Source: an uncultured Calothrix sp.
GTDB lineage: Bacteria > Cyanobacteriota > Cyanobacteriia > Cyanobacteriales > Nostocaceae
Assembly (NCBI GenBank): GCA_937973965.1
Contig: CALJJQ010000005.1
Location: forward strand, 62,001-126,000
Direction: 5' to 3'
Length of the DNA stretch: 64,000 bases
Shown: positions 40,016 to 49,825 of the stretch, one piece after another
Layout of the letters: every line of letters starts with the position of its first letter
Numbering within the stretch: the stretch's first letter is position 1
The notes under the pieces: generated by a model
Told to the model about the DNA's origin: nothing
Seen by the model: the letters and a program-made list of their open reading frames with translations, nothing else
The model's database searches: none
Translations under genes and position numbers: made by a program

Positions 40016-41668
40016 ATGGTCGATTTGGTATCACCCGCAGACGAGCAAACCAGTAGATCCACTGGGGAACCCCAGATAATTGCCGCGATCGATTTAGGGA
40101 CAAACTCGCTTCATATGGTTATAGTCCAGATTGAGCCAACCTTACCTTCGTTTAGTATTATTGCGCGGGAAAAAGAAACCGTGCGTCTAGGCGATCGCGA
40201 TTTACAAACGGGTAATTTAAAGCCGGAAATCATGGATCGAGCCATTAATACTCTGCGACGTTTTCGGGAAATCGCTCGCACTTTAAAAGCCGAAAGTATT
40301 GTTGCGGTTGCTACTAGCGCTGTCCGTGAAGCTCCCAATGGTAGAGAACTGCTGCGTCGAGCAGTCGATGAAGTGGGTTTGGAAGTGGATTTAATTTCTG
40401 GACAGGAAGAAGCGCGACGGATTTATTTAGGTGTATTGTCGGGGATGGAGTTTAATAACCAACCCCATTTAATTATTGATATTGGTGGCGGTTCTACGGA
40501 AATTATTTTAGGCGATCGCTCGGAAGAACGGGTGTTGACCAGTACGAAAATTGGGGCTGTGCGTTTAAGCACTGAATTTATTACCACTGACCCCATTAGT
40601 GACCAGGAATTTAATTACCTGCAAGCCTATGCTAGAGGCATGTTGGAACGTTCTGTCGAAGCGGTTTTGACCAGTTTACCCTTCGGTGAAAACCCGAAAC
40701 TAGTTGGTACTTCTGGCACTATTGAAACCTTGGCCATGATTCATGCCCGTGAACATTTGGGTAATGAATTAAACATGATTAATGGGTATGAATTTACACT
40801 TGACTATCTCCAGAATTTAATCAATCGGCTGCGACGCATGAACTATCAAGAGCGTGCTGCCATACCGGGGATGTCCGACCGCAGAGCCGAGGTAATTTTA
40901 GCTGGTGCGGTAATACTCCAGGAAGCGATGGTGTTACTTAAGGTTAAATCAATAACCTTGTGTGAGCGAGCTTTACGGGAAGGGATTATCGTCGATTGGA
41001 TGTTAACCCACGGATTAATCGAAAATCGTCTGCGTTTTCAAGGTTCCGTCCGTAGACGTAGTGTTCTCAAAACAGCCAAGAAATATCAAGTCAACCTACA
41101 ACATAGCGATCGCGTGGCAAATTTCGCCTTGAGTCTATTTGACCAAACCCAAGGTATACTCCATCACTGGGGTGATACAGAGCGTCATTTATTTTGGGCT
41201 GCTAGTATTCTCCACAATAGCGGTCACTATGTCAGCCATTCCTCCCACCACAAGCACTCCTACTACCTAATTCGTCACGGGGAGTTACTGGGTTATACGG
41301 AAACAGAAATTGAAATTATTGCCAATATAGCTCGTTACCACCGTAAATCCCCCCCCAAGAAAAAACACGAAAATTTCCGTAATCTGAGCAACCGAGAACA
41401 CCGAGAAATCGTTGCCAAACTTAGTTCCCTATTGCGTTTAGCAACAGCTTTGGATCGACGACAAATCGGTGCAATTTCCTACATCCGTCTCCATTATCAA
41501 CTCGAATCCCACCAAATCATCCTCCAAGTATTTCCTACCCATCCCAATGATGACTGTGCCTTGGAAATGTGGAGTTTGGAGTACAGTAAATCAGTTTTTG
41601 AACAGGAATTTAACTTGAAATTAATTCCCCAACTCCAACCAACGGTCATCACTGGTGTGAGGGATTGA
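40016..41668 (+). CDS. ppx: Exopolyphosphatase / guanosine pentaphosphate phosphohydrolase (Ppx/GppA)
   Basis: Releases phosphate from polyphosphate chains and may hydrolyse pppGpp. 550 residues from ATG 40016; the frame is open for 68 more codons upstream but those have no family match. The N-terminal actin-like ATPase fold shows IAAIDLGTNSLHMVIV (phosphate 1), IDIGGGSTEII and LVGTSGTIETLAM. A C-terminal HD-like helical domain (from about 310, RSVLKTAKKYQV, ASILHNSGHYVSHSSHHKHS) is typical of the long form. Alone on its strand. Confidence 0.92.
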   Translation: MVDLVSPADEQTSRSTGEPQIIAAIDLGTNSLHMVIVQIEPTLPSFSIIAREKETVRLGDRDLQTGNLKPEIMDRAINTLRRFREIARTLKAESIVAVATSAVREAPNGRELLRRAVDEVGLEVDLISGQEEARRIYLGVLSGMEFNNQPHLIIDIGGGSTEIILGDRSEERVLTSTKIGAVRLSTEFITTDPISDQEFNYLQAYARGMLERSVEAVLTSLPFGENPKLVGTSGTIETLAMIHAREHLGNELNMINGYEFTLDYLQNLINRLRRMNYQERAAIPGMSDRRAEVILAGAVILQEAMVLLKVKSITLCERALREGIIVDWMLTHGLIENRLRFQGSVRRRSVLKTAKKYQVNLQHSDRVANFALSLFDQTQGILHHWGDTERHLFWAASILHNSGHYVSHSSHHKHSYYLIRHGELLGYTETEIEIIANIARYHRKSPPKKKHENFRNLSNREHREIVAKLSSLLRLATALDRRQIGAISYIRLHYQLESHQIILQVFPTHPNDDCALEMWSLEYSKSVFEQEFNLKLIPQLQPTVITGVRD

Positions 41669-41794
41669 AACTCCCCTGGCTAAAGCTGTTCGCGTGAGCG
41701 TCTCGCTAGAGAGGGGATTCTACATTCATCGTCGGAATTTGCGTCTAGTAGGTTTTCACCAACTAGCGTAGAGATTCCAACTCCTGTAGCCTTA

Positions 41795-43618
41795 CTAAGG
41801 ATTCGATTGATTTTTAATTTCAGCTAACTCCCGTAATTTCTGAATTCCCCTTGATTGATTGGAATTTTCATTTCTGCCATCATCGGCATTATCTTTTTGA
41901 GGAGTCAATCGTTCACGCCAACTTTGGATTCTGGTGGGTTTTGGGGACTCTCCACTCGCTTGATTTATTTGATTAATTGAGCGGGGTGTCGTCTCTAATA
42001 AGGGATTGCGAGAAGGTTGTTGGGTGGGAATGGTGACGGGTCGGGGTGTACGTAACCTAACCGGTTCTGAAAAGGATGGTTCTGCTTCTAATTGGGGTTT
42101 TGTGGTTGTGGGGGTAATTGGTCGCACAGGAGCAACTTCAACCACATTAGGATTATTAGTGTTAGAACGTATTACCTCCGAACTTCCCACGGGTTTTCGC
42201 TCAGTCGCAGAATCAGGATTGGGACTGGGATTATTGGTGTTAGGACGGATGACTTCTAAACTTCTAACAGGTTTTTGCTCAGTGTTATTACTGTTGTTGT
42301 GAGTGTTATTATTACCGTTATTAACTGTTATGGGTTTGGTGGGGATAGTCACCTCATTTGCGTTGGCTGCTGGTTTCTCGGCTGTATTACCAGGTGTGAT
42401 ATTCGCCGTCAGATAAATTGGCTTTCCAGTATTGGCAGGAGGGTTTTTCCGGAGGTAATCGGCAAGGAATTGGCGTATGGCATTACTTTGCTCGAAGGAG
42501 AGGTGTTTGCCATCATTGGTAAAAACCTTAAAATCATCAATGGTTCCATCCGCCTTCACCACCAAACCCACATCCACAACATCCTTTAATCCATCTCGAT
42601 CCAGGGTTAAATTCAGGGGTTGTTTGGTTTGCAGTTGACCGTGATTTTTCTGGGCTTGTTGGTAATGCTGGGCCATCAATAAAGCCTTGGAAACTCTGGT
42701 ATTCCCCCCGTTCCCATCGGAACTATCACTTGGATTAACCGTTGTAGAATGCTGGTGCTGATTCTGATTATTCTCTAGGACTGTAGCAATTTTTTGAGTC
42801 AAGCTATTATCAGGTAAAGGTGTCACCCCAGCTATTTGTTGATTTGCTAAGGAAAACTCACCTCCTGCTTGTAGAGGTTCACCGGTGGGTGTGACAAATT
42901 CCCTCGCGTCATTATTCACAACTACCGGGTTACTATTTCCATTTTGCGGAGCCATTCCTTCGGGTACACCTTCCGGTAGGGGAGAAGAGAGGGGAGGGTC
43001 AGCAACACGAGGACTTCCGGGATTAAATTCACCAGGAATATTGGCAACACTTACAGGTGTACCAGCAGATATTCGACTTCCCTCCACATCGCCTATACGG
43101 GGATTACCAACCATAGCTGGGTAATTTCGTCTGAGTAAGGGATTAGCCCTAAAACCCGTGTCGATATTAAAGCCACCCGTTGCTACCCGTTGTCCACGGG
43201 GAAAGGTCGGTACATTCACACTTGTTGCATTCGGTAGGGGTGGTAAGGGTTGGGAATTACCTGGAAAGGCTGGTAGGGGTGGTAAAGGGGATGCTGTTGT
43301 CGCATTTGCTGCGGCAAAATCTGGCATTGGTGGCAGTTGGGAAGCCACCCCCGGTTGGGGTTGCATGGGTGTAGCATTGGTTTTTTGGGGGTTAGCGATC
43401 GCTGTTTGGGGTAAACGAGCTTGCTCTTGGGGGGTGAGGGTGGTTATTCCCACCGCTTTGGGGGTGGTGTCCTGTTTCTCGGATTTTGACGTATTCACAG
43501 GTAATAACGGCAAAATTAGCGCGATCGCACCATGAATCCCCAATGATGCTAAAACCGCAATTCCTGCTGGTTGTCCCATTATTTCTGGTATGCTTCTCAG
43601 CACAGAGATGTTTGACAT
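41795..43618 (-). CDS. TonB-like proline/asparagine-rich envelope protein
   Basis: 607 residues from ATG 43618 (GAGAGAAA just upstream); an earlier in-frame ATG at 43639 is possible. A single N-terminal membrane helix (AGIAVLASLGIHGAIALILP, about 17-36) is followed by long Pro/Asn/Thr-rich disordered regions. A small folded segment lies at about 330-405 (LTLDRDGLKDVVDVGLVVKA, DDFKVFTNDGK). The topology is that of TonB: inner-membrane anchor plus periplasm-spanning linker. The usual TonB C-terminal motif is not clear, and no exbB/exbD is next to it. Function uncertain. Confidence 0.6.
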   Translation of the reverse strand: MSNISVLRSIPEIMGQPAGIAVLASLGIHGAIALILPLLPVNTSKSEKQDTTPKAVGITTLTPQEQARLPQTAIANPQKTNATPMQPQPGVASQLPPMPDFAAANATTASPLPPLPAFPGNSQPLPPLPNATSVNVPTFPRGQRVATGGFNIDTGFRANPLLRRNYPAMVGNPRIGDVEGSRISAGTPVSVANIPGEFNPGSPRVADPPLSSPLPEGVPEGMAPQNGNSNPVVVNNDAREFVTPTGEPLQAGGEFSLANQQIAGVTPLPDNSLTQKIATVLENNQNQHQHSTTVNPSDSSDGNGGNTRVSKALLMAQHYQQAQKNHGQLQTKQPLNLTLDRDGLKDVVDVGLVVKADGTIDDFKVFTNDGKHLSFEQSNAIRQFLADYLRKNPPANTGKPIYLTANITPGNTAEKPAANANEVTIPTKPITVNNGNNNTHNNSNNTEQKPVRSLEVIRPNTNNPSPNPDSATERKPVGSSEVIRSNTNNPNVVEVAPVRPITPTTTKPQLEAEPSFSEPVRLRTPRPVTIPTQQPSRNPLLETTPRSINQINQASGESPKPTRIQSWRERLTPQKDNADDGRNENSNQSRGIQKLRELAEIKNQSNP

Positions 43619-44791
43619 GGTTTTCTCTCGTTCACTCAACTCAATCTGGTGTTAATCGGCTTTTACTCGGATAAATAGATAGATAAGAATTTATCGAATT
43701 TTGTTTATCGTTTAGAATTAAATTTTGACGCTTATCCTTAAATCAATACTTCTGTCCCAACGCTCTACAACCGGATTTTTATCCGTATTTTCCACAGCTT
43801 TTTTGGTGATTTTTACTTGGTTATCCCCAGAATACATAATCTTCAGATGAGTTTCTGTCTGGACTTTTGCTAAAGCCTATACCATTTTTCTTCTGAGATG
43901 GTTTTGGTCTTTAGGCGATTGTACAAACGTGTAGCTCATTTATCCCCATATTTTCCCAGCTGGTATCAGTGTATCGAGAAATCGCTTGTGAACTGCACCT
44001 GTATCAAAAACTGTAACCTCATATCTCCATAATTTGGTTTTCCCCTGGGAAAATGGATTTGCCTTTGACATCCAAAATAACCCACCTACCATCCTCAAAC
44101 AGCTAAATTTGAGCAAAATTGAGAAGTAATGGCAAGTCAAATGTAATCAAAACAACAACAAAACACCCTAATTGATGAATTGTGGATCTAATTTAAAAAA
44201 GAATGCAACTGATGAATCCGGAAGAGACGTAGCTACGTCTTATATTGGGTATGTGTTGCAAACATTTTTGGAATCGGTATTAAAAACGGGTTTAAGTTGA
44301 TTGAATCTGTATTCTACATCAAAATCACCACCACGATGATTTTTGTTGCTGATGGTAACGAAATGTAAATCAACAACCCAGCCGCATAACAAGACAACCT
44401 CTAGTCCCAGATTTCCCAAGAGTATGTTACTAGCCTTGCTTTTCCTTCAACACCCGAATCATTATTCCCCACTCCCTGCAAGTTTTAGGGGTTGGAGAGA
44501 AATCAGGGACGTATAATCATTTTTCTGCCCACCGACTTAGGCATTAGCGAGGGAAAGAAATACAATGGGATTTATCCTTGTGAGTCGCGATGTATGTTGG
44601 GTAATTCTGAGAATTTTTGTTTTCCAGAAACATGGCAGAGAAATATGTGGTCGAATACAATACACAAGCAAAGCTAAAAACGAGAATTACCCATTGTTGA
44701 GAATGAGCGATCGCTGATGATTCAAATGTAGTTGTATGTAGATCCGCTCGTGATTTGACTGGAATTTATTTTGTTGATGCGAGGAGATGTT
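43619..44791. other. Divergent intergenic region between the TonB-like gene and tic22
   Basis: 1.2 kb with no supported gene. A perfect 16-bp palindrome AGACGTAGCTACGTCT at 44225-44240 belongs to the dispersed hairpin family. Short open frames at 43940-44140 (minus) and 44492-44677 (plus) have no protein-like features. Confidence 0.5.
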
Positions 44792-45610
44792 ATGAAATCA
44801 TTTGTCCGTTGGGGTACAAAGTTAGGTTTAGTTGGTAGTGTGGTTTTGGCGACTGTGATGACTGGGTTAGCTCCGGTAATAGCTTTAACACAACAACAAA
44901 TAAAAGAAAAGCTGGATGATGTCCCGGTTTGGTTGATTACTAATCCCCAAGGTTTGCCATTAAGTCGTCAGATTCCTGCGGGTCAAAATGGTCAAAAACC
45001 AGCTACGGTGACGGGTGTGTACATGAGTCGTCAAGAAGCACAGGCTTTTATTAGCAATTTGCAGAAAACAGCCAGTCAAGATCCAAAAATGGCAGAGATG
45101 GTTAAGTCACTGCGACCAACTGCGGTTCCCCTAGGAAGTATCTATCAGCAGTTAGAAGAAACCAAGAATAAAGCGGATCGATTGGTATTTGCTTTTAAAC
45201 CCGTTGATGCGGAGATTAAAGCTGCAACAGATTTATTGCGTGCAAGTGGTCAAGAGGTTCAGCAGTTTAGAAGTATTCCTTTGTTTATGGTCAGATTTGC
45301 ACCAGATAAGGGATATGTACCGATTAAGCTCGGTCAACAAGGAAAAGAGTATATCCCGATGTTTTTGAGTAAAAAAGATGCAGACCAGTTGTTAAGTCAG
45401 GTAAAACCCAAGTTTTCCCAAGCTGATATTCAAGTGGTAGATGTGGACGGGGTTTTGCAAACTATGAAGGAAAAAAATGATGCTTGGTTAAATCAAGTTG
45501 TGTTCTTTCCTTCCCAGGAAGCGCGGGAATATTTATTGAAGTTGTCTCAACAGCAAGGTGGTGGTCAAGCTCCTGCTCCGCGGACGAATAATGCTGCTCC
45601 GAAGAAGTAG
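44792..45610 (+). CDS. tic22: Tic22-family protein
   Basis: 272 residues from ATG 44792, with GAGGAG 6 bases upstream. Signal peptide (LGLVGSVVLATVMTGLAPVI, about 11-31). The mature part shows the duplicated Tic22 fold (VPVWLITNPQGLPLS, VTGVYMSRQEAQAFI, then IPLFMVRFAPDKGYVPIK and VVFFPSQEAREYLLKL). The tail is low-complexity (QQGGGQAPAPR). Cyanobacterial Tic22 sits in the periplasm or thylakoid lumen and is thought to act as a chaperone in outer-membrane protein (Omp85) biogenesis. It is the ancestor of the chloroplast import factor. Confidence 0.9.
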   Translation: MKSFVRWGTKLGLVGSVVLATVMTGLAPVIALTQQQIKEKLDDVPVWLITNPQGLPLSRQIPAGQNGQKPATVTGVYMSRQEAQAFISNLQKTASQDPKMAEMVKSLRPTAVPLGSIYQQLEETKNKADRLVFAFKPVDAEIKAATDLLRASGQEVQQFRSIPLFMVRFAPDKGYVPIKLGQQGKEYIPMFLSKKDADQLLSQVKPKFSQADIQVVDVDGVLQTMKEKNDAWLNQVVFFPSQEAREYLLKLSQQQGGGQAPAPRTNNAAPKK

Positions 45611-45645
45611 TTTTCAACTCACGCGAAGACAGGGTTTAACTAATC

Positions 45646-45806
45646 CGTAATAGCCTACGGTAAGTCGCTACGCGTCTACGTAATACCCGCTACGCGGGAA
45701 GCAAGCTACGTAATAGCCTACGGCAACGCTTCGCGTACGTAATAGCCTACGGCAAGCCGCTTCGCGTCTATGTAATACCTGCTATGGGGGAAGCTAGCTA
45801 TGTAAT
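45646..45806. repeat. Tandem-like cluster of GTAATAGCCTACGG units
   Basis: The unit GTAATAGCCTACGG occurs three times (near 45647, 45711 and 45739), alternating with GTAATACCCGCTACGCGGG and GTAATACCTGCTATGGGGG forms. They are separated by GCTACGCG/CTTCGCGT palindromic bits. Unit spacing is irregular and there are no unique spacers, so this is not a CRISPR array. Confidence 0.75.
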
Positions 45807-45975
45807 TTTTGGGTTTAATTAACCTTTGTCTATGGGTCGATTTGTTTGGGTGGGGGTCTAAATTCCTGTCTCAAACAGTCTTTAACTACGAATTACGTAG
45901 GTGCAAGCCTTGCTCAACGGCTATTATCAATTACGATTTTTTTAACTAGTTGATTGAGGTAACGCCGTTTTTTTT

Positions 45976-46908
45976 ATGGATCAGCAACAGCCTATTTTTG
46001 TATCTGGACAGGAGTTGGGGGAATGGCGGAATGCAGCTATTCTGGATGCTCGTGCTTATGATGTTCCTGTGACAGAGGTGGATTGGTTGTTGCTGTCTGT
46101 TTCTGATTTGGATAGTTTGCAGTTGCGACTGGAGTCATTTAAGACGCGATCGCAAGTTCAATTGTCTATTTCTCTAGAGGCTTTGACTGCTGGTTGGAAA
46201 CGACGATTGCAGGAGCGTTTACCTATCCAGTATGTTGTTGGTAAAACCCCTTGGCGCAGGTTTAATTTATATGTATCACCAGCTGTTTTGATTCCCCGTC
46301 CAGAAACTGAATGTTTGATTGATTTGGTGGAGCAGGTTGTCCGTAAATACCCGGAGTTAGGGGCGGGTAATTGGGTTGATATGGGAACAGGTAGCGGTGC
46401 GATCGCTCTGGGGATTGCCGATCTTCTCCCCCAAGCACAAGTTTTTGCTGTAGATTATAGCAATGCAGCTTTGGCAATCGCCCATAAAAATGCTGTCCAG
46501 TACGGTTTCGCTGCTAAAATTAAATTTATCCAGGGTTCATGGTGGCAACCTCTTTCATTCCTTCAAGGAAAAGTCTCCGGGATGGTTGCTAATCCTCCCT
46601 ATATTCCTACCCAACTCCTTCCGGATTTACAACCGGAAGTTGTCAAACATGAACCCTATTTAGCTTTAAATGGAGGAAATGACGGATTAGATGATATCCG
46701 ACAGTTAGTGAGGGAAGCTCCGCAATATTTAATACCCGGCGGTGTGTGGATGATTGAAATGATGGCAGGACAAGCTGAAACCGTCGCCAATTTATTAGCT
46801 GAGAATGGCAATTATCGGGATATTAAGATACATCAAGATTTGGCAGGAATTGAAAGATTTGCGATCGCTTTTAGGAAAGGGAGTGGGGAGTCGGGAGGGA
46901 CTGACTGA
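45976..46908 (+). CDS. prmC: Release factor N5-glutamine methyltransferase PrmC (HemK)
   Basis: Methylates the Gln of the GGQ motif of release factors RF1 and RF2 in the cytosol. 310 residues. An N-terminal helical substrate-binding domain (1-95) is followed by a SAM-binding fold: VDMGTGSGAIALGIA (motif I) and the diagnostic NPPYIPT (motif IV) at about 208-214. The family-typical IPRPETE is present at about 109-115. Confidence 0.93.
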   Translation: MDQQQPIFVSGQELGEWRNAAILDARAYDVPVTEVDWLLLSVSDLDSLQLRLESFKTRSQVQLSISLEALTAGWKRRLQERLPIQYVVGKTPWRRFNLYVSPAVLIPRPETECLIDLVEQVVRKYPELGAGNWVDMGTGSGAIALGIADLLPQAQVFAVDYSNAALAIAHKNAVQYGFAAKIKFIQGSWWQPLSFLQGKVSGMVANPPYIPTQLLPDLQPEVVKHEPYLALNGGNDGLDDIRQLVREAPQYLIPGGVWMIEMMAGQAETVANLLAENGNYRDIKIHQDLAGIERFAIAFRKGSGESGGTD

Positions 46909-47003
46909 AAGCCTTCAGATTTGCCCATCTACGTATTTTCCCCCTAATATTTGCGTATATTTTATGTTAAGATGACGCACCGAGAAGGCTTTGTCAGAGG
47001 GTG

Positions 47004-47909
47004 ATGGTGTTGAAAATTTTGACTAAACTCGATTACTTACTCAAGGAAACTTTCTTGGGTTTGCGTCGCGGTGGATGGATGAATTGGGCTGCGGTATGTA
47101 CGGTAACGGTTTTGTTATTTTTGTTTGGTTTGAGTTTACAAACTTCATGGCAGCTAGAACAATTACTGAATCAGTTTGGTAGTCAATTGGAGATTTCTGT
47201 ATACCTTGATGCCAATGCTAATGCGGAGATATTGGAAACATCAGTAGCCAAAATGGCAGAGGTGAGCAAGGTGGAAAAAATTAGTAAGGAAGTTGCTTGG
47301 AAATCTTTAGCGACGGAGTTGGGGATTGGGGATTTGCAAGCAGCAACCCAACAGCTAGGGAATAACCCATTGGTAGATGAGTTGCGGGTCAAAGCTCTTC
47401 GTCCGGAAAGTGTTCCCAGTTTGGCGATGCAACTTGCGAAACTTAAGGGTGTGGAAACGGTGCAATACGTAGATGAAGCCGTAAAGCGCATTGGACAGTT
47501 ACACAAGGGTTTAAACTGGTTCACAATTTGGGTGACAGCGATTTTAACCCTTACCGCAGTTGCAGTCACAAGTATTACCATTCGTTTGATTGTATTAGCA
47601 CGCAGACAGGAAATAGAAGTGATGCAGCTAGTCGGAGCAACCTTTGGCTGGATTTATTTCCCCTTTATTCTTCAGGGTGTAACCTTTGGAATTGTTGGTG
47701 GTGCGATCGCTTGGGGTTTTATTTCTACTAGCCAACAATTTCTAAACCGCTTATTCAGCAATCAACCTGAGTTTATCAAGTTTCTGGCTAATGGTTTACA
47801 ACTCAGTTTGACTCAAAATATCCTATTGCCTTTAATTTTACTGGGATTTGGTGCCACAGTCGGTTTAATTGGTAGTCTATTCGCCGTCAATAAATTTGCT
47901 AGAAGTTAG
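47004..47909 (+). CDS. ftsX: Cell division protein FtsX (ABC transporter permease)
   Basis: About 301 residues, four transmembrane helices: one near the N-terminus (MNWAAVCTVTVLLFLFGLSL), then a periplasmic loop (about 50-165) and three helices at 170-300. With FtsE (not in this window) it controls peptidoglycan hydrolases at the septum. The start is uncertain: GTG 47001, ATG 47004, GTG 47007 and TTG 47010 are all in frame behind AGAGG at 46996-47000. It lies 95 bases after prmC. Confidence 0.9.
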   Translation: MVLKILTKLDYLLKETFLGLRRGGWMNWAAVCTVTVLLFLFGLSLQTSWQLEQLLNQFGSQLEISVYLDANANAEILETSVAKMAEVSKVEKISKEVAWKSLATELGIGDLQAATQQLGNNPLVDELRVKALRPESVPSLAMQLAKLKGVETVQYVDEAVKRIGQLHKGLNWFTIWVTAILTLTAVAVTSITIRLIVLARRQEIEVMQLVGATFGWIYFPFILQGVTFGIVGGAIAWGFISTSQQFLNRLFSNQPEFIKFLANGLQLSLTQNILLPLILLGFGATVGLIGSLFAVNKFARS

Positions 47910-47943
47910 TATTCGACCACATAGGTTATGAAGAGGTTAATTA

Positions 47944-48024
47944 ATAGGTTCGTATTTGTAGCTCTAGACCAGAAAAGCTTTACTATAAAGGTGCTATGAG
48001 CGCTACTACGAACCTTTCTTTACC
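47944..48024. repeat. Dispersed element R2, copy 2
   Basis: Aligns with 18549-18629: ATAGGTTCG, GTAGCTCTAG, GAAAAG, ATAAAG and GCGCTACTACGAACCTTTCT in the same order. Here GGTTCGTA at the left pairs with TACGAACC at the right, so the unit can form a hairpin with a long loop. Confidence 0.55.
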
Positions 48025-48068
48025 CATGAAAATAATGCTATTTTAGTTTTCAAGAAGCAAAAGGGTGA

Positions 48069-48153
48069 TACCATTTTACTTAAAATACTGATACATTATC
48101 ACCCCTACTCCTCCAGCATCCCCTAAATGTATCAACTCCACAGTAAAATGGTA
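48069..48153. repeat. Inverted repeat between convergent genes
   Basis: TACCATTTTACT at 48069-48080 and its exact complement at 48142-48153, with further partial pairing over TGATACATT. The 85-bp unit has no open frame. The half-site TACCATTTTAC recurs at 6905. It could help terminate ftsX or be a small foldback element. Confidence 0.5.
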
Positions 48154-48251
48154 CGAGGGGGGAATTGGTGACAGAAATATTCCTATCTCCCTACCCCCTT
48201 ATCTAGTGACTATGCTCTGCGTGGTCACCCAGTTAGCGTACTGCCTTCATT

Positions 48252-48304
48252 CACGAGGTCGGAACCTCGTAGGTTCCGCACCCACGCGGAGCATGGGTGC
48301 GAGG
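48252..48304. repeat. REP-like hairpin pair
   Basis: GGAACCTCGTAGGTTCC is a perfect stem-loop, followed at once by CACCCACGCGGAGCATGGGTG, a second stem-loop. The second module is the same family as the tandem block at 62534-62777 (ACGCGGAGCATG core). Confidence 0.6.
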
Positions 48305-48426
48305 GAAAAGCCTGAAAATCTTGTCCAGGATTATTCGTGGTCAATAAAAGTTTTTAAAAACCTTTTAAGTAGGTGAGAGGAAGAATAATATTCCTATCTC
48401 CCCACTCCCATCAATGACTACTCCCT

Positions 48427-49182
48427 TCAATAACTAATTTGTAGGGTGACGGAAGCTTCCACCCATTGCTGTCCTCCTTCCACGGGAGTTGGTGCTGCAT
48501 CTGCCATCTGCACACTGACTTTGGCAAATTCGCGGTAAATTGGTTGGGGTGGGGTGGCGTTGTTAATTTGGATACTGACTATTTCTTTGGGTTGGATATT
48601 CAGGGCAGAAAATACCGCATTGGACTGTTCACGTGCGTCTTGAGTTGCCTTTTGGAGTGCAACTTTTTGGGCTTGGGAAATGGCTTCATCGCTAGCGACA
48701 AAACTAATCCCCTGAATTCGTGTTGCACCAACTTTGACCACCTCATCGAGTAATGGACCTGCTTTATCCGTAGCTATACGGAAGCTGACGCTATTGGTGG
48801 CACTGTAACCTGTAATTTTTTGAACATTGTTTGTGTAACTATAAATTGGACTAAGGCTAATCCCGGCGGTTTGTAATTTTTCTACATTGCGGGATTTTAA
48901 GAGTGATACAACTGCTGATGAGCGTTTAGCAGCTTCCTGTTGCACTTCTTGAACATTTTTTCCCTGGATTTCCACGCCTACATTTACCTGAGCTAAGGTT
49001 GCGGGGATTTCCTCAACTCCCCGTCCACTTACGGTTAATGTTCTGATTAGGGTTTGTTTCTCACTCGCGATGCTAGCTGGAGTACAGCTGACCAACAGCA
49101 TCAAGGTTAAGGGTATCGCTGACCACCTACGCCAATTAGGTGCGGATATACGGGAAGATTGATTTTTTGTGGCAACTAACAT
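48427..49182 (-). CDS. SIMPL domain (DUF541) exported protein
   Basis: 251 residues from ATG 49182, chosen because GAGGAG sits 7 bases upstream (a further ATG at 49200 overlaps that ribosome site). An N-terminal signal with a possible lipobox (LMLLVSC, about 26-32) suggests a lipoprotein. The rest is the SIMPL/OMP26-like beta-alpha fold (TLTVSGRGVEEIPATLAQVN, VGATRIQGISFVASDE). Family members are periplasmic or outer-membrane proteins of unclear function. Confidence 0.85.
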   Translation of the reverse strand: MLVATKNQSSRISAPNWRRWSAIPLTLMLLVSCTPASIASEKQTLIRTLTVSGRGVEEIPATLAQVNVGVEIQGKNVQEVQQEAAKRSSAVVSLLKSRNVEKLQTAGISLSPIYSYTNNVQKITGYSATNSVSFRIATDKAGPLLDEVVKVGATRIQGISFVASDEAISQAQKVALQKATQDAREQSNAVFSALNIQPKEIVSIQINNATPPQPIYREFAKVSVQMADAAPTPVEGGQQWVEASVTLQISY

Positions 49183-49825
49183 GATTTGACTCCTCATCAA
49201 TAGTAATTAATATCTGGAATAATTAGCCGTTATATTACTAGACACCCAAGGTACATACAAAAGGAATTTTTCCCTACTCACTTTCAAGTCAGCTGGAAAT
49301 ATCCCAAAATTTAAAAATCAAATTTTGGTAATTCTACTAGTGGTATGAATAATCCACGGGAATATTTGCACGGATTTGTGGAATCTGCGTGTCCTGCAAC
49401 GAGCGATCGCCTCATCCACATTTCTGACAATCTGTTTCGAGGGAATAGATGGCAATAGTAAATCTAGCTACTCAGTATTTACCAGTAACTCCAGAGCCAT
49501 GCGGCATGGTTATACAAGACCAGAACCAACATTTCCGGTGGCACTGGCAAATATCCTGATTGACAATTCCTGTTTTTAGTTTCACATGCCGTTGACGGAA
49601 ATTGCTTATGGTTACATTTTTGGTAACTCAAAATTTTCTGGCTTTTTTCTATCTGGATAAAATTCCTTTCTGGAGATAGGGGAAATTTTTCCATCCGGTG
49701 CATAAGCTATTACTAATCCTATTGATAAGGGATTACAAATTTAATTCAGGGAAAAACTGAGAACAGTGGTCAGTAAACCTTGGTAAAGTTAAATAATCTA
49801 TTAAATTTTTCGTGAAACAGACATA
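49183..49825. other. Intergenic region upstream of the antiporter gene
   Basis: About 640 bases, divergent between the SIMPL gene and the antiporter. No repeat, RNA or gene that I can support. Confidence 0.5.

Noticed and set aside
44492-44677. 61-codon frame upstream of tic22
   Set aside because: No ribosome site or recognisable motif; likely chance.
45646-45806. Possible CRISPR array
   Set aside because: Units are of unequal length with no unique spacers of constant size and no cas genes nearby.
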